64,000 bases of DNA, taken from contig NZ_CP117879.1 of the NCBI RefSeq assembly GCF_028736155.1, forward strand, positions 4,588,001-4,652,000, written 5' to 3'. The first letter of the stretch is position 1. Each line of letters opens with the position of its first letter. Made by a program: the position numbers and the translations under genes. Positions 15,001 to 24,527 of the stretch are shown here, one piece after another. The notes below the pieces were generated by a model that saw nothing but the letters and a program-made list of their open reading frames with translations, was not told where the DNA came from and ran no database searches. The stretch comes from Flavobacterium sp. KACC 22763 (GTDB lineage: Bacteria; Bacteroidota; Bacteroidia; Flavobacteriales; Flavobacteriaceae).

Positions 15001-15047
15001 AGAAACGTTAATATGTTAATGCTGCAAAAGTAAGGTTAAATATTAAT

Positions 15048-15401
15048 TTATTGTTTCGAAGTTTTGGTAATTATGGCAGAAAGAATTTTTCGCAACTCTT
15101 CAATTTCGAATAATAAAGATTCTGAAAGTGAGTTTTGATCTGGATTTAAATCATTTAATAATTGTAGCCAAAATTTAGATTCCTTAGCTTCTTTTCTAGC
15201 AATTTTGAGACGGAATATAAAATCTTTATCTCCTAGTTTTTCATTTGCTTCAATGTAATTTGCGCCAACAGAACCAGATGAACGGACTAGTTGTTTTCCG
15301 TTTTCAATATTTGAAATAGTTTTCGGTAAAGACCTTATATAGATTCTGCATTCTTTTGCAAAGAGGAGAGTTCTTTCTTCTAAATTATATGGTTTACTCA
15401 T
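15048..15401 (-). CDS. Four-helix bundle protein (23S rRNA intervening-sequence family)
   Basis: The 117-residue product fits the S23/four-helix bundle family: LEERTLLFAKECRIYIRSLP, GKQLVRSSGSVGANYIEANE, FRLKIARKEAKESKFWLQLL, LLFEIEELRKILSAII. Members form pentameric helical bundles; many are found inside rRNA insertions, while free chromosomal copies such as this have no proven role. It is flanked on both sides by AATTCCAA repeats, which might reflect past mobility or only repeat-rich spacers. Confidence 0.85.
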   Translation of the reverse strand: MSKPYNLEERTLLFAKECRIYIRSLPKTISNIENGKQLVRSSGSVGANYIEANEKLGDKDFIFRLKIARKEAKESKFWLQLLNDLNPDQNSLSESLLFEIEELRKILSAIITKTSKQ

Positions 15402-15554
15402 AAATAAAATGGCAATGTTTAAATACCAAATTCCAATTGTTGGGATTTAAAAATAGTAAAAAACAATACAATTATAAGTTTTTTCTCTCAAAATAAAATA
15501 TTGAAATAATATTTCAGTTTGGAATTTGGAATTTAAAAAATAGGAATTTCTTAA

Positions 15555-16079
15555 TTACAAGTACATCTCAATAAGACCTTCAGGAAGATCCATGATTACT
15601 TTTTTGTTCTCGCGATCGATTTTTACAAGAAATTGATCAATCATTGGAACTAAGATTTCAACTTCGCCATTTAAAACTTCAAAAAGAGGCTGTGCAGTTG
15701 AATCATTAATAGAAGTTATTTTTCCGAAAACACCTAAACGTTTGTCTTCAATTTCGAAACCAATAACTTCGTGGAAGTAGAATTTGTTGCCAGTAAGTTT
15801 TGGCAACATGGTTAAAGGAAGATAAATAGGGCTGCCGACTAAGGCATCTGCATCTTCTTCTGTATTTACATCTTCAAAACGAACTCTCAAAAAGTCGTTT
15901 TTGTGTAATGAGCTAGTTTCAATAAAAAAAGGAACCAAGTGTTTGTTGCTTTCAACAAACACTGATTCCAGATTTTCGTATAACTCAGGTTCATCCGTGT
16001 CTAGATAGACTAAGACTTCACCCTTGAAACTAAATTTTTTAGCGATTTTACCTAAATAAAAACAATCTTCTTTACGCAT
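15555..16079 (-). CDS. rimM: Ribosome maturation factor RimM
   Basis: The 174-residue protein has the RimM N-terminal barrel (KEDCFYLGKIAKKFSFKGEV, LYENLESVFVE, RVRFEDVNTEEDADALVGS) and a PRC-barrel (FYFHEVIGFEIEDKRLGVFG, LVPMIDQFLVKID). It binds S19 and helps mature the 30S head. It starts 15 nt after rpsP, as in many bacteria, so the two are an operon. Confidence 0.93.
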   Translation of the reverse strand: MRKEDCFYLGKIAKKFSFKGEVLVYLDTDEPELYENLESVFVESNKHLVPFFIETSSLHKNDFLRVRFEDVNTEEDADALVGSPIYLPLTMLPKLTGNKFYFHEVIGFEIEDKRLGVFGKITSINDSTAQPLFEVLNGEVEILVPMIDQFLVKIDRENKKVIMDLPEGLIEMYL

Positions 16080-16094
16080 TATCGCTAAGTAAAA

Positions 16095-16655
16095 TTATGC
16101 TTCAGTTGTTTCGTTATTCTCTTCAGCAGCAGGAGCTTCTTCAGTAGCTTCAGCAACTTCTTCAGTCGCCTCAGCAGCTTGTGCAGCGGCAGCAGCTTCA
16201 GCTTGTGCAGCAGCAGCATCAGCAACACGTTTAGCGTTAACTTCTTTTTCTGCTTTTAATGCAGTAGCTTTAGCATCAGCTTTTGCTTTAGATAAACCAT
16301 CTTTTTTAGCATCAACTTTACCAGCTTTTGCTTCTAACCAAGCAGTTAATTTAGCGTCTGCTTGCTCTTGTGTTAAAGCACCTTTACGAACTCCTCCATC
16401 AAGGTGGTGTTTCAATAAAGCACCTTTGTAAGAAAGGATAGCTCTAGCAGTATCAGTTGGTTGAGCACCATTGTGTAACCATTTAACTGCGCTGTCAAGG
16501 TTTAACTCAACAGTTGCTGGGTTAGTGTTTGGATTGTAAGTACCGATTTTCTCTAAGTATCTACCATCTCTTTTTGAGCGTGCATCTGCAGCTACTACCC
16601 AGTAAAAAGGTTTTCCTTTTTTACCGTGTCTTTGTAATCTAATTTTTACTGACAT
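16095..16655 (-). CDS. rpsP: 30S ribosomal protein S16 with Ala/Glu-rich tail
   Basis: The first 85 or so residues are canonical S16 (MSVKIRLQRHGKKGKPFYWV, DARSKRDGRYLEKIGTYNPN, WLHNGAQPTD). The total of 186 residues is about twice the usual length: residues from about 105 onward are Lys/Ala then Ala/Glu rich (AAAAQAAEATEEVAEATEEA). Such tails are known in Bacteroidota S16. The tail is predicted flexible and acidic; its role is not known. First gene of the rpsP-rimM unit. Confidence 0.95.
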   Translation of the reverse strand: MSVKIRLQRHGKKGKPFYWVVAADARSKRDGRYLEKIGTYNPNTNPATVELNLDSAVKWLHNGAQPTDTARAILSYKGALLKHHLDGGVRKGALTQEQADAKLTAWLEAKAGKVDAKKDGLSKAKADAKATALKAEKEVNAKRVADAAAAQAEAAAAAQAAEATEEVAEATEEAPAAEENNETTEA

Positions 16656-16704
16656 AATCTAGTGATTAAATTTTGAGGTACTCGACCTCTGTTAATTAAG
16701 GGCG

Positions 16705-16712
16705 CAAAGATA
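16705..16712 (-). promoter_or_regulatory. Promoter -7 box for rpsP-rimM
   Basis: Minus strand TATCTTTG, an exact TAnnTTTG match 50 nt before the rpsP ATG. No good -33 TTTG was seen at the expected distance. Confidence 0.5.
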
Positions 16713-16845
16713 TAATTTTTTTATGAAAAACGCGTTTTAAAAAGCATTAAATATATTTGAGTCGTTTTTTTAGCATTTTTTTGACTTTTTAAATTTTAAG
16801 GATTAGCTGTTTATAAGGTATTTTTGCAGCAAATTTATTTTAAAT

Positions 16846-17343
16846 ATGAGAAAATATTTTTATCTCCTATCAATTTTACTTTTGCTTGTATCTTGTACAT
16901 CTGAAGATGTAAGGTCTAACAATCAGGCTTTTCAGACCTTAAAAGATAATGCGTTTTGGAGAGCCAAAATATATAAATCAGGAATAGAAACAAATGGAAT
17001 TTTTACTATTGAAGGTTCTTTAAATGACGAACAAATCAAATTTCAGATTCCTGAACCAGCTGAGAAAACTTATGTTTTGGGGGTAAATGATGATATAAAA
17101 GCCATTTATAAAAACACTTATAACGGAGAAGAAGTAGAATTTACCACTGGAACTGGCAAAGGAACTGGAGAAATTGTTGTTACAGAATATAATACGGTCG
17201 ATAATACTATTTCGGGGACGTTTAAATTTACAGCAGTAAATACTGATCCTAATGCCGAAAAACAAACCATGCATTTTTCAGAAGGAGTTTTCTATAAAAT
17301 CCCAGTGATATCAGGAGAAAACTTTGTTCCTGTTAACAATTAA
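16846..17343 (+). CDS. Small lipoprotein (DUF6252-like)
   Basis: The 165-residue protein begins MRKYFYLLSILLLLVSC, with a lipobox LVSC and Cys17 as the lipidated residue. The mature part is rich in beta strands and Thr/Asn (FWRAKIYKSGIETNGIFTIEG; NTISGTFKFTAVN), like the DUF6252 family of Bacteroidota lipoproteins, whose role is unknown. No acidic retention signal can be judged. Single gene, with the RRM gene 109 nt downstream. Confidence 0.75.
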   Translation: MRKYFYLLSILLLLVSCTSEDVRSNNQAFQTLKDNAFWRAKIYKSGIETNGIFTIEGSLNDEQIKFQIPEPAEKTYVLGVNDDIKAIYKNTYNGEEVEFTTGTGKGTGEIVVTEYNTVDNTISGTFKFTAVNTDPNAEKQTMHFSEGVFYKIPVISGENFVPVNN

Positions 17344-17452
17344 GTTAACTGTTTAGATTACTTCAAATCAGAATAAAAACTTAAATAAATTGATAATATA
17401 GTGGATTAGATATAAATAAGACTACATTTGTTTTTTATTTAAATAAATATCT

Positions 17453-17797
17453 ATGAATATTTTCGTTGGAAGCCTTCCATTCAGTATTGAGGAAGCAGAT
17501 TTAAGAGAGTCTTTTGAGGCTTATGGAACAGTTGACTCTGTTAAAATTATTACTGATAAATTTACTGGAAGAAGTAAAGGCTTTGGTTTTGTTGAAATGC
17601 CAAATGATAGCGAAGCTCAGAAAGCTATCGATGAATTGAATGGTGCTGTTGTTTCAGGTCGTACAATCGTTGTAAATAAATCTGAGCCAAAACCAGAGGG
17701 CGAAAGAAGAAGTTTTAATAACAACCGTGGAGGAAACGATCGTGGTGGTTACGGAAACAACCGTGGCGGAGATCGCGGAAACAGAAGAGAATATTAA
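17453..17797 (+). CDS. RNA-binding protein with RRM domain
   Basis: The 114-residue protein is one RRM (MNIFVGSLPFSIEEADLRES; RNP1 as RSKGFGFVEM, RNP2 as IFVGSL) followed by a Gly/Arg/Asn-rich tail (RGGNDRGGYGNNRGGDRGNR). Similar Rbp proteins in Bacteroidota and cyanobacteria bind single-stranded RNA, often in cold or stress; one such protein affects many transcripts in Bacteroides. A strong terminator follows 20 nt after the stop. Confidence 0.9.
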   Translation: MNIFVGSLPFSIEEADLRESFEAYGTVDSVKIITDKFTGRSKGFGFVEMPNDSEAQKAIDELNGAVVSGRTIVVNKSEPKPEGERRSFNNNRGGNDRGGYGNNRGGDRGNRREY

Positions 17798-17817
17798 TGT
17801 TTTTTTTCTAAAATATA

Positions 17818-17849
17818 AAAGGGATCAACTTTCGTTGATCCCTTTTTTT
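17818..17849 (+). terminator. Terminator of the RRM gene
   Basis: Perfect stem AAAGGGATCAAC/GTTGATCCCTTT with a TTTC loop and a 7-T run. Confidence 0.88.
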
Positions 17850-17859
17850 GTTGTTTTTT

Positions 17860-17919
17860 GTAGAGACGCACCGCAGTGCGTCTAATATAACGAGAAGACG
17901 CACTGCGGTGCGTCTCTAC
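17860..17919. repeat. 24-bp perfect inverted repeat (GTAGAGACGC family)
   Basis: Arms 17860-17883 and 17896-17919 are perfectly complementary around a 12-nt loop. Each arm itself contains the palindrome GACGCACcGCAGTGCGTC. It lies between the RRM terminator and leuB, both genes ending here. GTAGAGACGC repeats of this kind are widely dispersed in bacteria. Confidence 0.75.
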
Positions 17920-17930
17920 GATTTCTTTAA

Positions 17931-18986
17931 TTATACATTCGCAGCTAACCAGTCACCAACTTCTTTAGTGCCGTATGCTTTGCCTCCATTAGCTAAATCT
18001 TCAGTAACTACACCAGCTTCTAAAGCTTTGTTTACAGCATCTCTCATCGCTTTTCCTTCTTCCATCAATCCGAAGTTTTCGAACATCATAGCAGCAGATA
18101 AAATAGTAGCCATTGGGTTTGCAATGTTTAATCCTGTAGCTTGTGGATAAGAACCGTGAATAGGTTCAAACAAAGATACTTCAGCTCCCATAGAAGCAGA
18201 AGGCATTAATCCCATTGAACCTGAAATTACAGAAGCTTCGTCTGTTAAGATGTCTCCAAATAAGTTTTCTGTAATCAATACATCATAAGAGTTTGGCCAT
18301 TGTACCAAACGCATTGCTACAGCGTCAACAAATTCGTAGCTAACTTCAACCTCTGGATAGTCTTTTTCCATTGCCTGAACTGTTTCTCTCCACAAACGAG
18401 AAGTTTCCAAAACGTTTGCTTTGTCAACACAACATAATTTTTTAGAACGGGTCATTGCCAATTCGAAACCTTTTTTAGCTAAACGCTGTACTTCTGCTCT
18501 TGTGTAAACACAGTTATCATAAGCAGTATCTCCGTTATCTTTTCTTCCTTTTTCACCAAAGTAAATTCCGCCAGTTAATTCTCTTAAGAAAACTAAATCA
18601 GTTCCTTCAATTCTTTCTCTTTTTAGCGGCGATTTATCTAATAAAGATGGGAAAGTAAAAGTTGGTCTTACGTTTGCGAACAAACCTAATGCTTTACGCA
18701 TTTTTAATAAACCTTGCTCTGGACGTACTGGAGCAGAAGGATCGTTATCGTATTTAGGGTGGCCGATTGCTCCAAAAAGAACGGCATCAGCATTTTTACA
18801 AACTTCGTGTGTTGCATCTGGATAAGGTTCACCTACTGCATCAATTGCTGCAGCACCAGTTAAAGCGGGTTTCCAAGTGATTTCATGTCCGAATTTTTTT
18901 GCAACAGCATCTGATACTTTTACTGCTTCATTTATTACTTCTGGTCCGATTCCGTCTCCGGCTAAAAGGGCTATGTTTAATTTCAT
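17931..18986 (-). CDS. leuB: 3-isopropylmalate dehydrogenase
   Basis: The 351-residue enzyme oxidises 3-isopropylmalate to 2-oxoisocaproate precursor with NAD in leucine synthesis. Seen: N-terminal [20 protein letters not shown], substrate-binding [28 protein letters not shown], and the metal/NAD segment [34 protein letters not shown]. The ATG at 18986 is the start; the frame continues upstream only into an inverted repeat through a TTG. It is the last gene of the leuCDAB group. Confidence 0.94.
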   Translation of the reverse strand: MKLNIALLAGDGIGPEVINEAVKVSDAVAKKFGHEITWKPALTGAAAIDAVGEPYPDATHEVCKNADAVLFGAIGHPKYDNDPSAPVRPEQGLLKMRKALGLFANVRPTFTFPSLLDKSPLKRERIEGTDLVFLRELTGGIYFGEKGRKDNGDTAYDNCVYTRAEVQRLAKKGFELAMTRSKKLCCVDKANVLETSRLWRETVQAMEKDYPEVEVSYEFVDAVAMRLVQWPNSYDVLITENLFGDILTDEASVISGSMGLMPSASMGAEVSLFEPIHGSYPQATGLNIANPMATILSAAMMFENFGLMEEGKAMRDAVNKALEAGVVTEDLANGGKAYGTKEVGDWLAANV

Positions 18987-19019
18987 TCTATATGTGTTAT
19001 TAAGGTTCAAAGGTTGAGA

Positions 19020-19088
19020 GGAACAAAGGTTCAAAGTTTTGAAAGCAGGTAAAACCTCTGTGCCTTTGCAACTTTGAACCTTTGTTCC
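19020..19088. repeat. 19-bp inverted repeat between leuA and leuB
   Basis: Arms GGAACAAAGGTTCAAAGTT (19020-19038) and its complement (19070-19088) are perfect. The same GGTTCAAAGG motif is repeated once more at 19003-19015. It could fold in the leu transcript. Confidence 0.6.
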
Positions 19089-19093
19089 TTATA

Positions 19094-20614
19094 TTAAGTA
19101 ACTATATTCAACATTTTCTGCGTTGCAATAATCGCTGCAACAGTTTGATCTGAGTCTAATCCACGGGTTTTGAATTCTTTTCCGTTGTTGACCCATGTAA
19201 TAATGGTTTCGCACAACGCGTCAGAACTACTTCCTGGCGGGATTCTAACAGCATAATCGATCAATTTCGGAAGCGTTAGTTTTTTGCTTTTGTAAATCTT
19301 TGATAAAGCATTCATAAAAGCATCAAACTGACCGTCTCCTTGAGCGTTTTCTTCGATTATTTCTCCGTTTAAATTTAAAGATAAAGTCGTAGATGGGCGC
19401 ATTCCTTTAGAATGAACCAGCATATAAGAGTTTATAGTAATTTTTTCTTCATAAGTATGACTGTCCAAAACATCAGAAATAATGTATGGAAGGTCTTCTT
19501 TAGTTACGGTTTCTTTTTTGTCGCCCAATTCGATAATTCTTTGGGTAACCAATTTCAAATCTTCGTTGTTAAGTTTTAAGCCTAACTCCTGAAGATTTTT
19601 TTCGATATTGGCCTTTCCAGAAGTTTTTCCGAGAGCGTATTTTCTTTTTCTTCCAAAACGTTCTGGAAGAAGATCATTAAAATAAAGATTGTTTTTGTTG
19701 TCACCGTCAGCGTGAATTCCGGCAGTTTGGGTAAAGACATTGTCGCCAACAATTGGTTTATTGGCAGGAATTCTATAACCTGTAAAAGTTTCAACCAGCT
19801 TACTTACAGAATACAACGAAGTTTCTTTAATACCAATATTTACTTCTGGCAGATAATCATTGATAACAGCAACAGTGCTTTCAAGAGGTGCATTTCCAGC
19901 GCGTTCTCCCATTCCGTTTACGGTTACGTGAAGTCCATTGATTCCTGCTTTTATCGCTTCCATAACGTTAGCAACGCTTAAATCGTAATCGTTATGAGCG
20001 TGGAAATCAAAATGAATGTTTGGATATTTTGCTCTGATTTTCGAAATGAATTCAAAAGTTAGAGACGGAATTAAAACGCCTAAAGTATCAGGAAGTAAAA
20101 CTCTTTTAATTGGCTGAGTTGCTAAGAAATCCAAGAATTGAAAAACATAATCTGGAGAATTTCGCATTCCGTTGCTCCAGTCTTCCAGATAAACATTGGT
20201 TTCAATATTATTTTCTTTGGCTAAAGCAATGATTTGAGCGATTTCAGAAAAATGCTGTTCTGGAGTTTTTTTTAATTGATGTGTTAAGTGATTCATTGAG
20301 CCTTTGGTCAATAAATTCTGCACTTTGGCACCCGCTTTTTTCATCCAGTCTATTGAAACTCCTCCGTCAACAAACGTAAGGACTTCAATTCTGTTAATGT
20401 ATCCTTTTTCTTCAGCCCATGAAGTAATGCCTTTTACAGCCTGAAATTCTCCTTCGCTCACGCGTGCTGAAGCAATTTCGATTCTATCAATATTTAATTC
20501 CTCCAACAACAATTGTGCAATGGTCAGTTTTTCTGCAGCAGAAAATGAAACTCCTGAGGTTTGTTCACCATCACGAAGCGTCGTATCCATTATTTCAATT
20601 TTTCTTTTTTCCAT
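19094..20614 (-). CDS. leuA: Alpha-isopropylmalate (or citramalate) synthase
   Basis: The 506-residue enzyme has the HMGL-like catalytic barrel (IEIMDTTLRDGEQTSGVSFS; metal motif FDFHAHNDYDLSVAN; GLHVTVNGMGERAGNAPLES) and a C-terminal LeuA allosteric domain (about 385-506). It condenses acetyl-CoA with 2-oxoisovalerate, the first step of leucine synthesis, most likely given leuB, leuC and leuD around it. This subgroup is close to (R)-citramalate synthases, so use of pyruvate (isoleucine route) cannot be excluded. Start ATG at 20614. Confidence 0.85.
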   Translation of the reverse strand: MEKRKIEIMDTTLRDGEQTSGVSFSAAEKLTIAQLLLEELNIDRIEIASARVSEGEFQAVKGITSWAEEKGYINRIEVLTFVDGGVSIDWMKKAGAKVQNLLTKGSMNHLTHQLKKTPEQHFSEIAQIIALAKENNIETNVYLEDWSNGMRNSPDYVFQFLDFLATQPIKRVLLPDTLGVLIPSLTFEFISKIRAKYPNIHFDFHAHNDYDLSVANVMEAIKAGINGLHVTVNGMGERAGNAPLESTVAVINDYLPEVNIGIKETSLYSVSKLVETFTGYRIPANKPIVGDNVFTQTAGIHADGDNKNNLYFNDLLPERFGRKRKYALGKTSGKANIEKNLQELGLKLNNEDLKLVTQRIIELGDKKETVTKEDLPYIISDVLDSHTYEEKITINSYMLVHSKGMRPSTTLSLNLNGEIIEENAQGDGQFDAFMNALSKIYKSKKLTLPKLIDYAVRIPPGSSSDALCETIITWVNNGKEFKTRGLDSDQTVAAIIATQKMLNIVT

Positions 20615-20649
20615 ATTGATATTCTATAATTCTAACTGTGCTTGATAAA

Positions 20650-20795
20650 CAGTTTCTAATTTGACGCGGATTTTACGGATTCGCTATCGCGAAGACACGG
20701 ATTTACGCGGATTTTTGTTTTAGCTAAAAAAAGGAATCTGTTTTTTTCCGTGTTTTTGCGATAGCAAATCTGTTTTATCCGCGTCCTATTTATTC
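20650..20795. repeat. Interrupted inverted repeat between leuD and leuA
   Basis: GACGCGGATTTTACGGATTC with GCTATCGCGAAGACACGG on one side and the rough complement (CCGTGTTTTTGCGATAGC, ATCCGCGTCC) on the other. It belongs to the TCTGTGGC/ACGCAGATT class of dispersed repeat. Confidence 0.5.
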
Positions 20796-20800
20796 TAGAA

Positions 20801-20833
20801 AGACCCGACTGGTTTTTGAAGCCTGCCGGGTCT
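20801..20833 (-). terminator. Hairpin between leuD and leuA, possible attenuator
   Basis: AGACCCG.C.GG stem, 10 of 12 bases paired, with a 9-nt loop, just past the leuD stop on the minus strand. The T run after it is short, so it may only lower read-through into leuA. Confidence 0.4.
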
Positions 20834-20855
20834 AATAGACTGAATGATATTTCTA

Positions 20856-21452
20856 TTAGTAAGGAAGTTTATCAGCAAAAGCTTTAATATCCTCTTTCAT
20901 ATCTTGTAAATAATCAATGTCGTCAAAACCATTAATCATATTATTCTTTTTGTATCCGTTGATAGCAAAAGATTCTTGCTCGCCAGTTGGCAATAAAGTA
21001 ATAGTTTGGTCAGGAAGATTGATTTCTAATTCTGTTTTAGGATCAGCTTCGATTGCTTTGAAAATATTTTCCAAAAATTCTGGACTGATTTGTACTGGCA
21101 AAACACCAATATTTAAACAGTTTCCTTTGAAGATATCAGCAAAAAAACTAGAAACTACAGCTCTAAATCCGTAATCGTAAACCGCCCACGCAGCGTGCTC
21201 TCTTGAAGATCCAGAACCGAAGTTTTTTCCTCCAACAAGGATTTTTCCGCTGTAAGTTGGGTTGTTTAAAACGAAATCTGCTTTTGGAGTATCGTCTCCG
21301 TTATATCTCCAGTCTCTAAAAAGGTTGTCTCCAAAACCTTCACGTTTTGTAGCTTTTAAGAAACGAGCTGGAATGATTTGATCTGTATCTACGTTCTCAA
21401 TTGGCAACGGTACACCGCTGCTTGTAAGTATGTTAAATTTATCGTATGCCAT
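20856..21452 (-). CDS. leuD: 3-isopropylmalate dehydratase small subunit
   Basis: 198 residues, the usual length for LeuD. Seen: GVPLPIENVDTDQIIPARFL, FRDWRYNGDD, the swivelling-domain motif ILVGGKNFGSGSSREHAAWA and GNCLNIGVLPVQIS. With LeuC it isomerises 2- to 3-isopropylmalate. It follows leuC by 165 nt, a spacer filled with TTTAGA repeats. Confidence 0.95.
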   Translation of the reverse strand: MAYDKFNILTSSGVPLPIENVDTDQIIPARFLKATKREGFGDNLFRDWRYNGDDTPKADFVLNNPTYSGKILVGGKNFGSGSSREHAAWAVYDYGFRAVVSSFFADIFKGNCLNIGVLPVQISPEFLENIFKAIEADPKTELEINLPDQTITLLPTGEQESFAINGYKKNNMINGFDDIDYLQDMKEDIKAFADKLPY

Positions 21453-21467
21453 TTTTTGGAATTTTAG

Positions 21468-21624
21468 ATTTTAGATTTTAGATTTTAGATTTTCTTTTGA
21501 AAACTTAAAACACAGAATCTAAAATGTTTTGTTTTAATAATGTTAGTTAATTTTATTTTGAAGAAATTTAGATAAAGATTGCTCAAAGTGAGGAATCTAA
21601 AATCTAAAATCTGCAATCTAAAAT
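21468..21624. repeat. TTTAGAT repeats flanking the leuC-leuD spacer
   Basis: Four TTTTAGA units at 21468-21496 face inverted TCTAAAA units at 21594-21622. The pair could fold into a long imperfect stem in the leu mRNA. Confidence 0.55.
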
Positions 21625-23012
21625 AATTCGCGCGGGTCAGTTAATTTTCCAGTAACTGCCGCTGCTGCCGCCATAATTGGAGAAGCTAAAAGCGTTCTTG
21701 AACCAGGACCTTGACGACCTTCAAAGTTTCTGTTTGAAGTACTTACTGCGTATTTACCAGCAGGAACTTTATCGTCGTTCATTGCTAAACAAGCAGAACA
21801 ACCCGGCTGACGCAATACGAAACCAGCTTCAGTCAGAATATCTAAAATTCCTTCTTCTTTAATCTGAGCTTCAACAACGTGAGAACCCGGAACTAACCAA
21901 GCCGTAACATTATCTGCTTTTTTTCTTCCTTTTACAATTTCAGCAAAAGCTCTAAAATCTTCAATACGTCCGTTTGTACAACTTCCTAAGAAAACGTAGT
22001 CGATTTGTTTTCCAATCATTACGTCATCTTCGTTGAAGCCCATGTAAGCCAAAGATTTTTTGTAAGTTTCCTCACCACCTTCAACTTGGTTTGCACTTGG
22101 GATATGTTTTGTGATACCAATTCCCATTCCAGGGTTTGTACCATAAGTAATCATTGGTTCGATGTCTTCAGCTTTGATGTTTAATTCAGCATCAAACACA
22201 GCATCAGCATCAGTTTTAAGAGTTTTCCAGTATTCAACAGCTTTTGTCCAAGCTTCACCTTTTGGAGCGTAAAGTCTTCCTTCTAAGAAATCGAAAGTTG
22301 TTTGATCAGGAGCAATCATACCTCCACGAGCACCCATTTCTATACTTAGGTTACAAACTGTCATACGGCCTTCCATAGTCATGTTTTCAAAAACATCACC
22401 AGCATATTCAACAAAATATCCTGTTCCTCCAGAAGTAGTTAACTGAGCAATAATATAAAGCGCAACGTCTTTTGGTCCAACTCCTTTACTTAGTTGTCCG
22501 TTTACGTTAATACGCATTTTCTTTGGTTTAGGCTGCATAATACATTGCGTAGAAAGCACCATTTCAACCTCAGATGTTCCGATACCAAAAGCAATAGCTC
22601 CAAAAGCACCGTGAGTAGACGTATGCGAATCTCCACATACAATAGTAGCACCTGGCAAAGTAATTCCGTTTTCAGGACCAACTACGTGTACAATACCATT
22701 TTTTTGGTGACCTAATCCCCAGTGCGAAATTCCGTATTCGTTTGCATTGTCTTCAAGAGCTTTAAGCTGGTTTGCAGAAAGCGGATCTTGAACTGGTAAA
22801 TGTTGGTTTATGGTTGGTGTATTGTGGTCGGCAGTTGCAAAAGTACGATCCGGATATAATACGTTAACGCCTCTTGATTTTAATCCTAAAAAAGCAACAG
22901 GACTCGTAACTTCATGAATGAAATGGCGGTCAATAAAAAACACATCTGGTCCATCTTCAATTTTACGCACAACATGTGAATCCCATACTTTGTCAAATAA
23001 TGTCTTACTCAT
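21618..23012 (-). CDS. leuC: 3-isopropylmalate dehydratase large subunit
   Basis: The 464-residue aconitase-family subunit holds the 4Fe-4S site: [15 protein letters not shown] (first Cys) and [13 protein letters not shown] (the other two). Other signs are [20 protein letters not shown] and [18 protein letters not shown]. It is the first gene of the leuCDAB operon and has a clear promoter 65 nt upstream. Confidence 0.96.
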   Translation of the reverse strand: MSKTLFDKVWDSHVVRKIEDGPDVFFIDRHFIHEVTSPVAFLGLKSRGVNVLYPDRTFATADHNTPTINQHLPVQDPLSANQLKALEDNANEYGISHWGLGHQKNGIVHVVGPENGITLPGATIVCGDSHTSTHGAFGAIAFGIGTSEVEMVLSTQCIMQPKPKKMRINVNGQLSKGVGPKDVALYIIAQLTTSGGTGYFVEYAGDVFENMTMEGRMTVCNLSIEMGARGGMIAPDQTTFDFLEGRLYAPKGEAWTKAVEYWKTLKTDADAVFDAELNIKAEDIEPMITYGTNPGMGIGITKHIPSANQVEGGEETYKKSLAYMGFNEDDVMIGKQIDYVFLGSCTNGRIEDFRAFAEIVKGRKKADNVTAWLVPGSHVVEAQIKEEGILDILTEAGFVLRQPGCSACLAMNDDKVPAGKYAVSTSNRNFEGRQGPGSRTLLASPIMAAAAAVTGKLTDPRELF

Positions 23013-23530
23013 TTTTTATTTTTTTTAATTGTAATTTCTATAACCACAGCAATTTCCTGTTCATTATAATAGCAAAACAAAAGTAAAAAAAGATAAAAAA
23101 GCGTCAATTTCAATATTTCATTATATACGATACCCAAACTAATTTACATATTGCCAAATGGCTTTTGCAGACTAAAATTTGAAAGAAAAATGATTACGAA
23201 ACAGATTTAGCTTTTCTTTTTTGGCTTTAATTTTACCCGATTGTTTTTTGTTTTAATAGTTTGCAAATTTATCTCAAAATCAATATAAAATATAAGAATT
23301 TGTTTGAAAAAATCTAACAAAATGAATAAAAATAGTAATAATTGTTAGTTTTGATTTCTTTGAAAAAAATGTGCTTTTTGGGTTTTTTAAAGCTTTTTAA
23401 GGTGTTTTTTGGGTATTATTTAGATTCAATAAAACATCAAAATACTACGACATCCAAGAAGTGTATTTTTATGAAATTTTATGATTTTTTGAGGCAGAAA
23501 TTGATTTTTTGAGAGTAGCGTTTTTAAAAA
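23013..23530. other. Gap upstream of leuC
   Basis: 518 nt, very AT-rich, no supported gene. The leu promoter lies at the left end. The rest, up to the end of the AraC gene at 23531, shows only poly-A/T runs and no clear leader-peptide attenuator for leucine. Confidence 0.5.
23078..23107 (-). promoter_or_regulatory. leuCDAB promoter
   Basis: Minus strand TTG (23105-23107), 19-nt spacer, TACTTTTG (23078-23085): an excellent match to the Bacteroidota consensus. The 5' leader would be about 60 nt. Confidence 0.7.
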
Positions 23531-24451
23531 TTAGTTCAATGAATTTTTAAATTCTAATGGAGTTAGATTGGTTTTCTTTTTGAATAATTTACTGAAAGAT
23601 TGTGGATACTCAAAACCCAATTGATAAGCAATTTCTGCTACAGAAAGATTGGTAGTAATCAAGAAATCTTTTGACTTTTCAATTAATTTCGAATGAATAT
23701 GCTGTTGTGCATTTAACCCAGTTAAGTTACGAAGCATGTCGCTTAAGTAGTGACTTGAAACATTAATCTGCGAAGCCAGAAATTCTACTGTTGGCAATCC
23801 TCTTTTCAAAGTTTCTGCATTGCTAATATAGTTATCCAGAGTTTCTTCGACTTTTAATAATAAATCGTTACTGATGGTTTTTCTGGTAATGAATTGACGC
23901 TTGTAAAAACGATTGCTGTAATTCAACAAAACATCGATATAAGAAACAATTACATCCTGGCTCATTTCATCAATTGCGGTATTGAGTTCGTTGTCAATAC
24001 TCTGCAATAATCCAATAATGATTGTTTTTTCACTGTCAGAAAGATGCAGTGCTTCATTGGTATCATAAGAAAAGAAACCATATTTTTTGATGCTTTTTCC
24101 TAAAGGATAATTTCGAATAAAATCAGGATGAAATAAAAGTGTATAGCCACCGTATTCAACGCCTTCCTCATTTTCAGTAAAAATTAACTGAGTTGGGGAA
24201 GCAAACATAAGTCCGCCTTCGTTGAAATCATAATAGCCTTGACCGTAGCCCATTTTTCCTTTGGTAGAAAACTTATAAGAGATCTTATAAAAATCAAGCA
24301 AAAAGGCATGATTCGCTAAATCTTCGTTGATGACCAACTGCGTATTGTCTACCAAACTCACCATCGGATGAAGTGGTTTTGGCAGTCGAAGCAGGTCATG
24401 AAACTGTGATATAGAAGAGATTTTTTCTGGACTATTGTTTTTTCTTTCCAT
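23531..24451 (-). CDS. AraC family transcriptional regulator
   Basis: The 306-residue protein has an N-terminal cupin-like sensing domain (VINEDLANHAFLLDFYKISYK; GGLMFASPTQLIF) and a C-terminal AraC HTH (TVEFLASQINVSSHYLSDML; VAEIAYQLGFEYPQSFSKLF with KKTNLTPLEFK). It is 76 nt downstream of an SDR oxidoreductase gene on the same strand, a pair often seen in Bacteroidota where the regulator controls the reductase. The ligand is unknown. Confidence 0.88.
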   Translation of the reverse strand: MERKNNSPEKISSISQFHDLLRLPKPLHPMVSLVDNTQLVINEDLANHAFLLDFYKISYKFSTKGKMGYGQGYYDFNEGGLMFASPTQLIFTENEEGVEYGGYTLLFHPDFIRNYPLGKSIKKYGFFSYDTNEALHLSDSEKTIIIGLLQSIDNELNTAIDEMSQDVIVSYIDVLLNYSNRFYKRQFITRKTISNDLLLKVEETLDNYISNAETLKRGLPTVEFLASQINVSSHYLSDMLRNLTGLNAQQHIHSKLIEKSKDFLITTNLSVAEIAYQLGFEYPQSFSKLFKKKTNLTPLEFKNSLN

Positions 24452-24478
24452 GATATAAAAGTATGAAAATTTGAAAGG

Positions 24479-24517
24479 CTAATACCGTCCTGATTCTCGA
24501 AACCTGAACGGTATTAG
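24479..24517 (-). terminator. Hairpin between SDR and AraC genes
   Basis: Perfect 10-bp stem CTAATACCGT/ACGGTATTAG with 19-nt loop. The following T run is weak, so it may be a processing or partial termination signal. Confidence 0.45.
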
Positions 24518-24527
24518 TCTGAATGAA

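Noticed and set aside
18987-19034. N-terminal extension of leuB
   Set aside because: It starts at TTG inside an inverted repeat and is not part of the conserved LeuB start [14 protein letters not shown].
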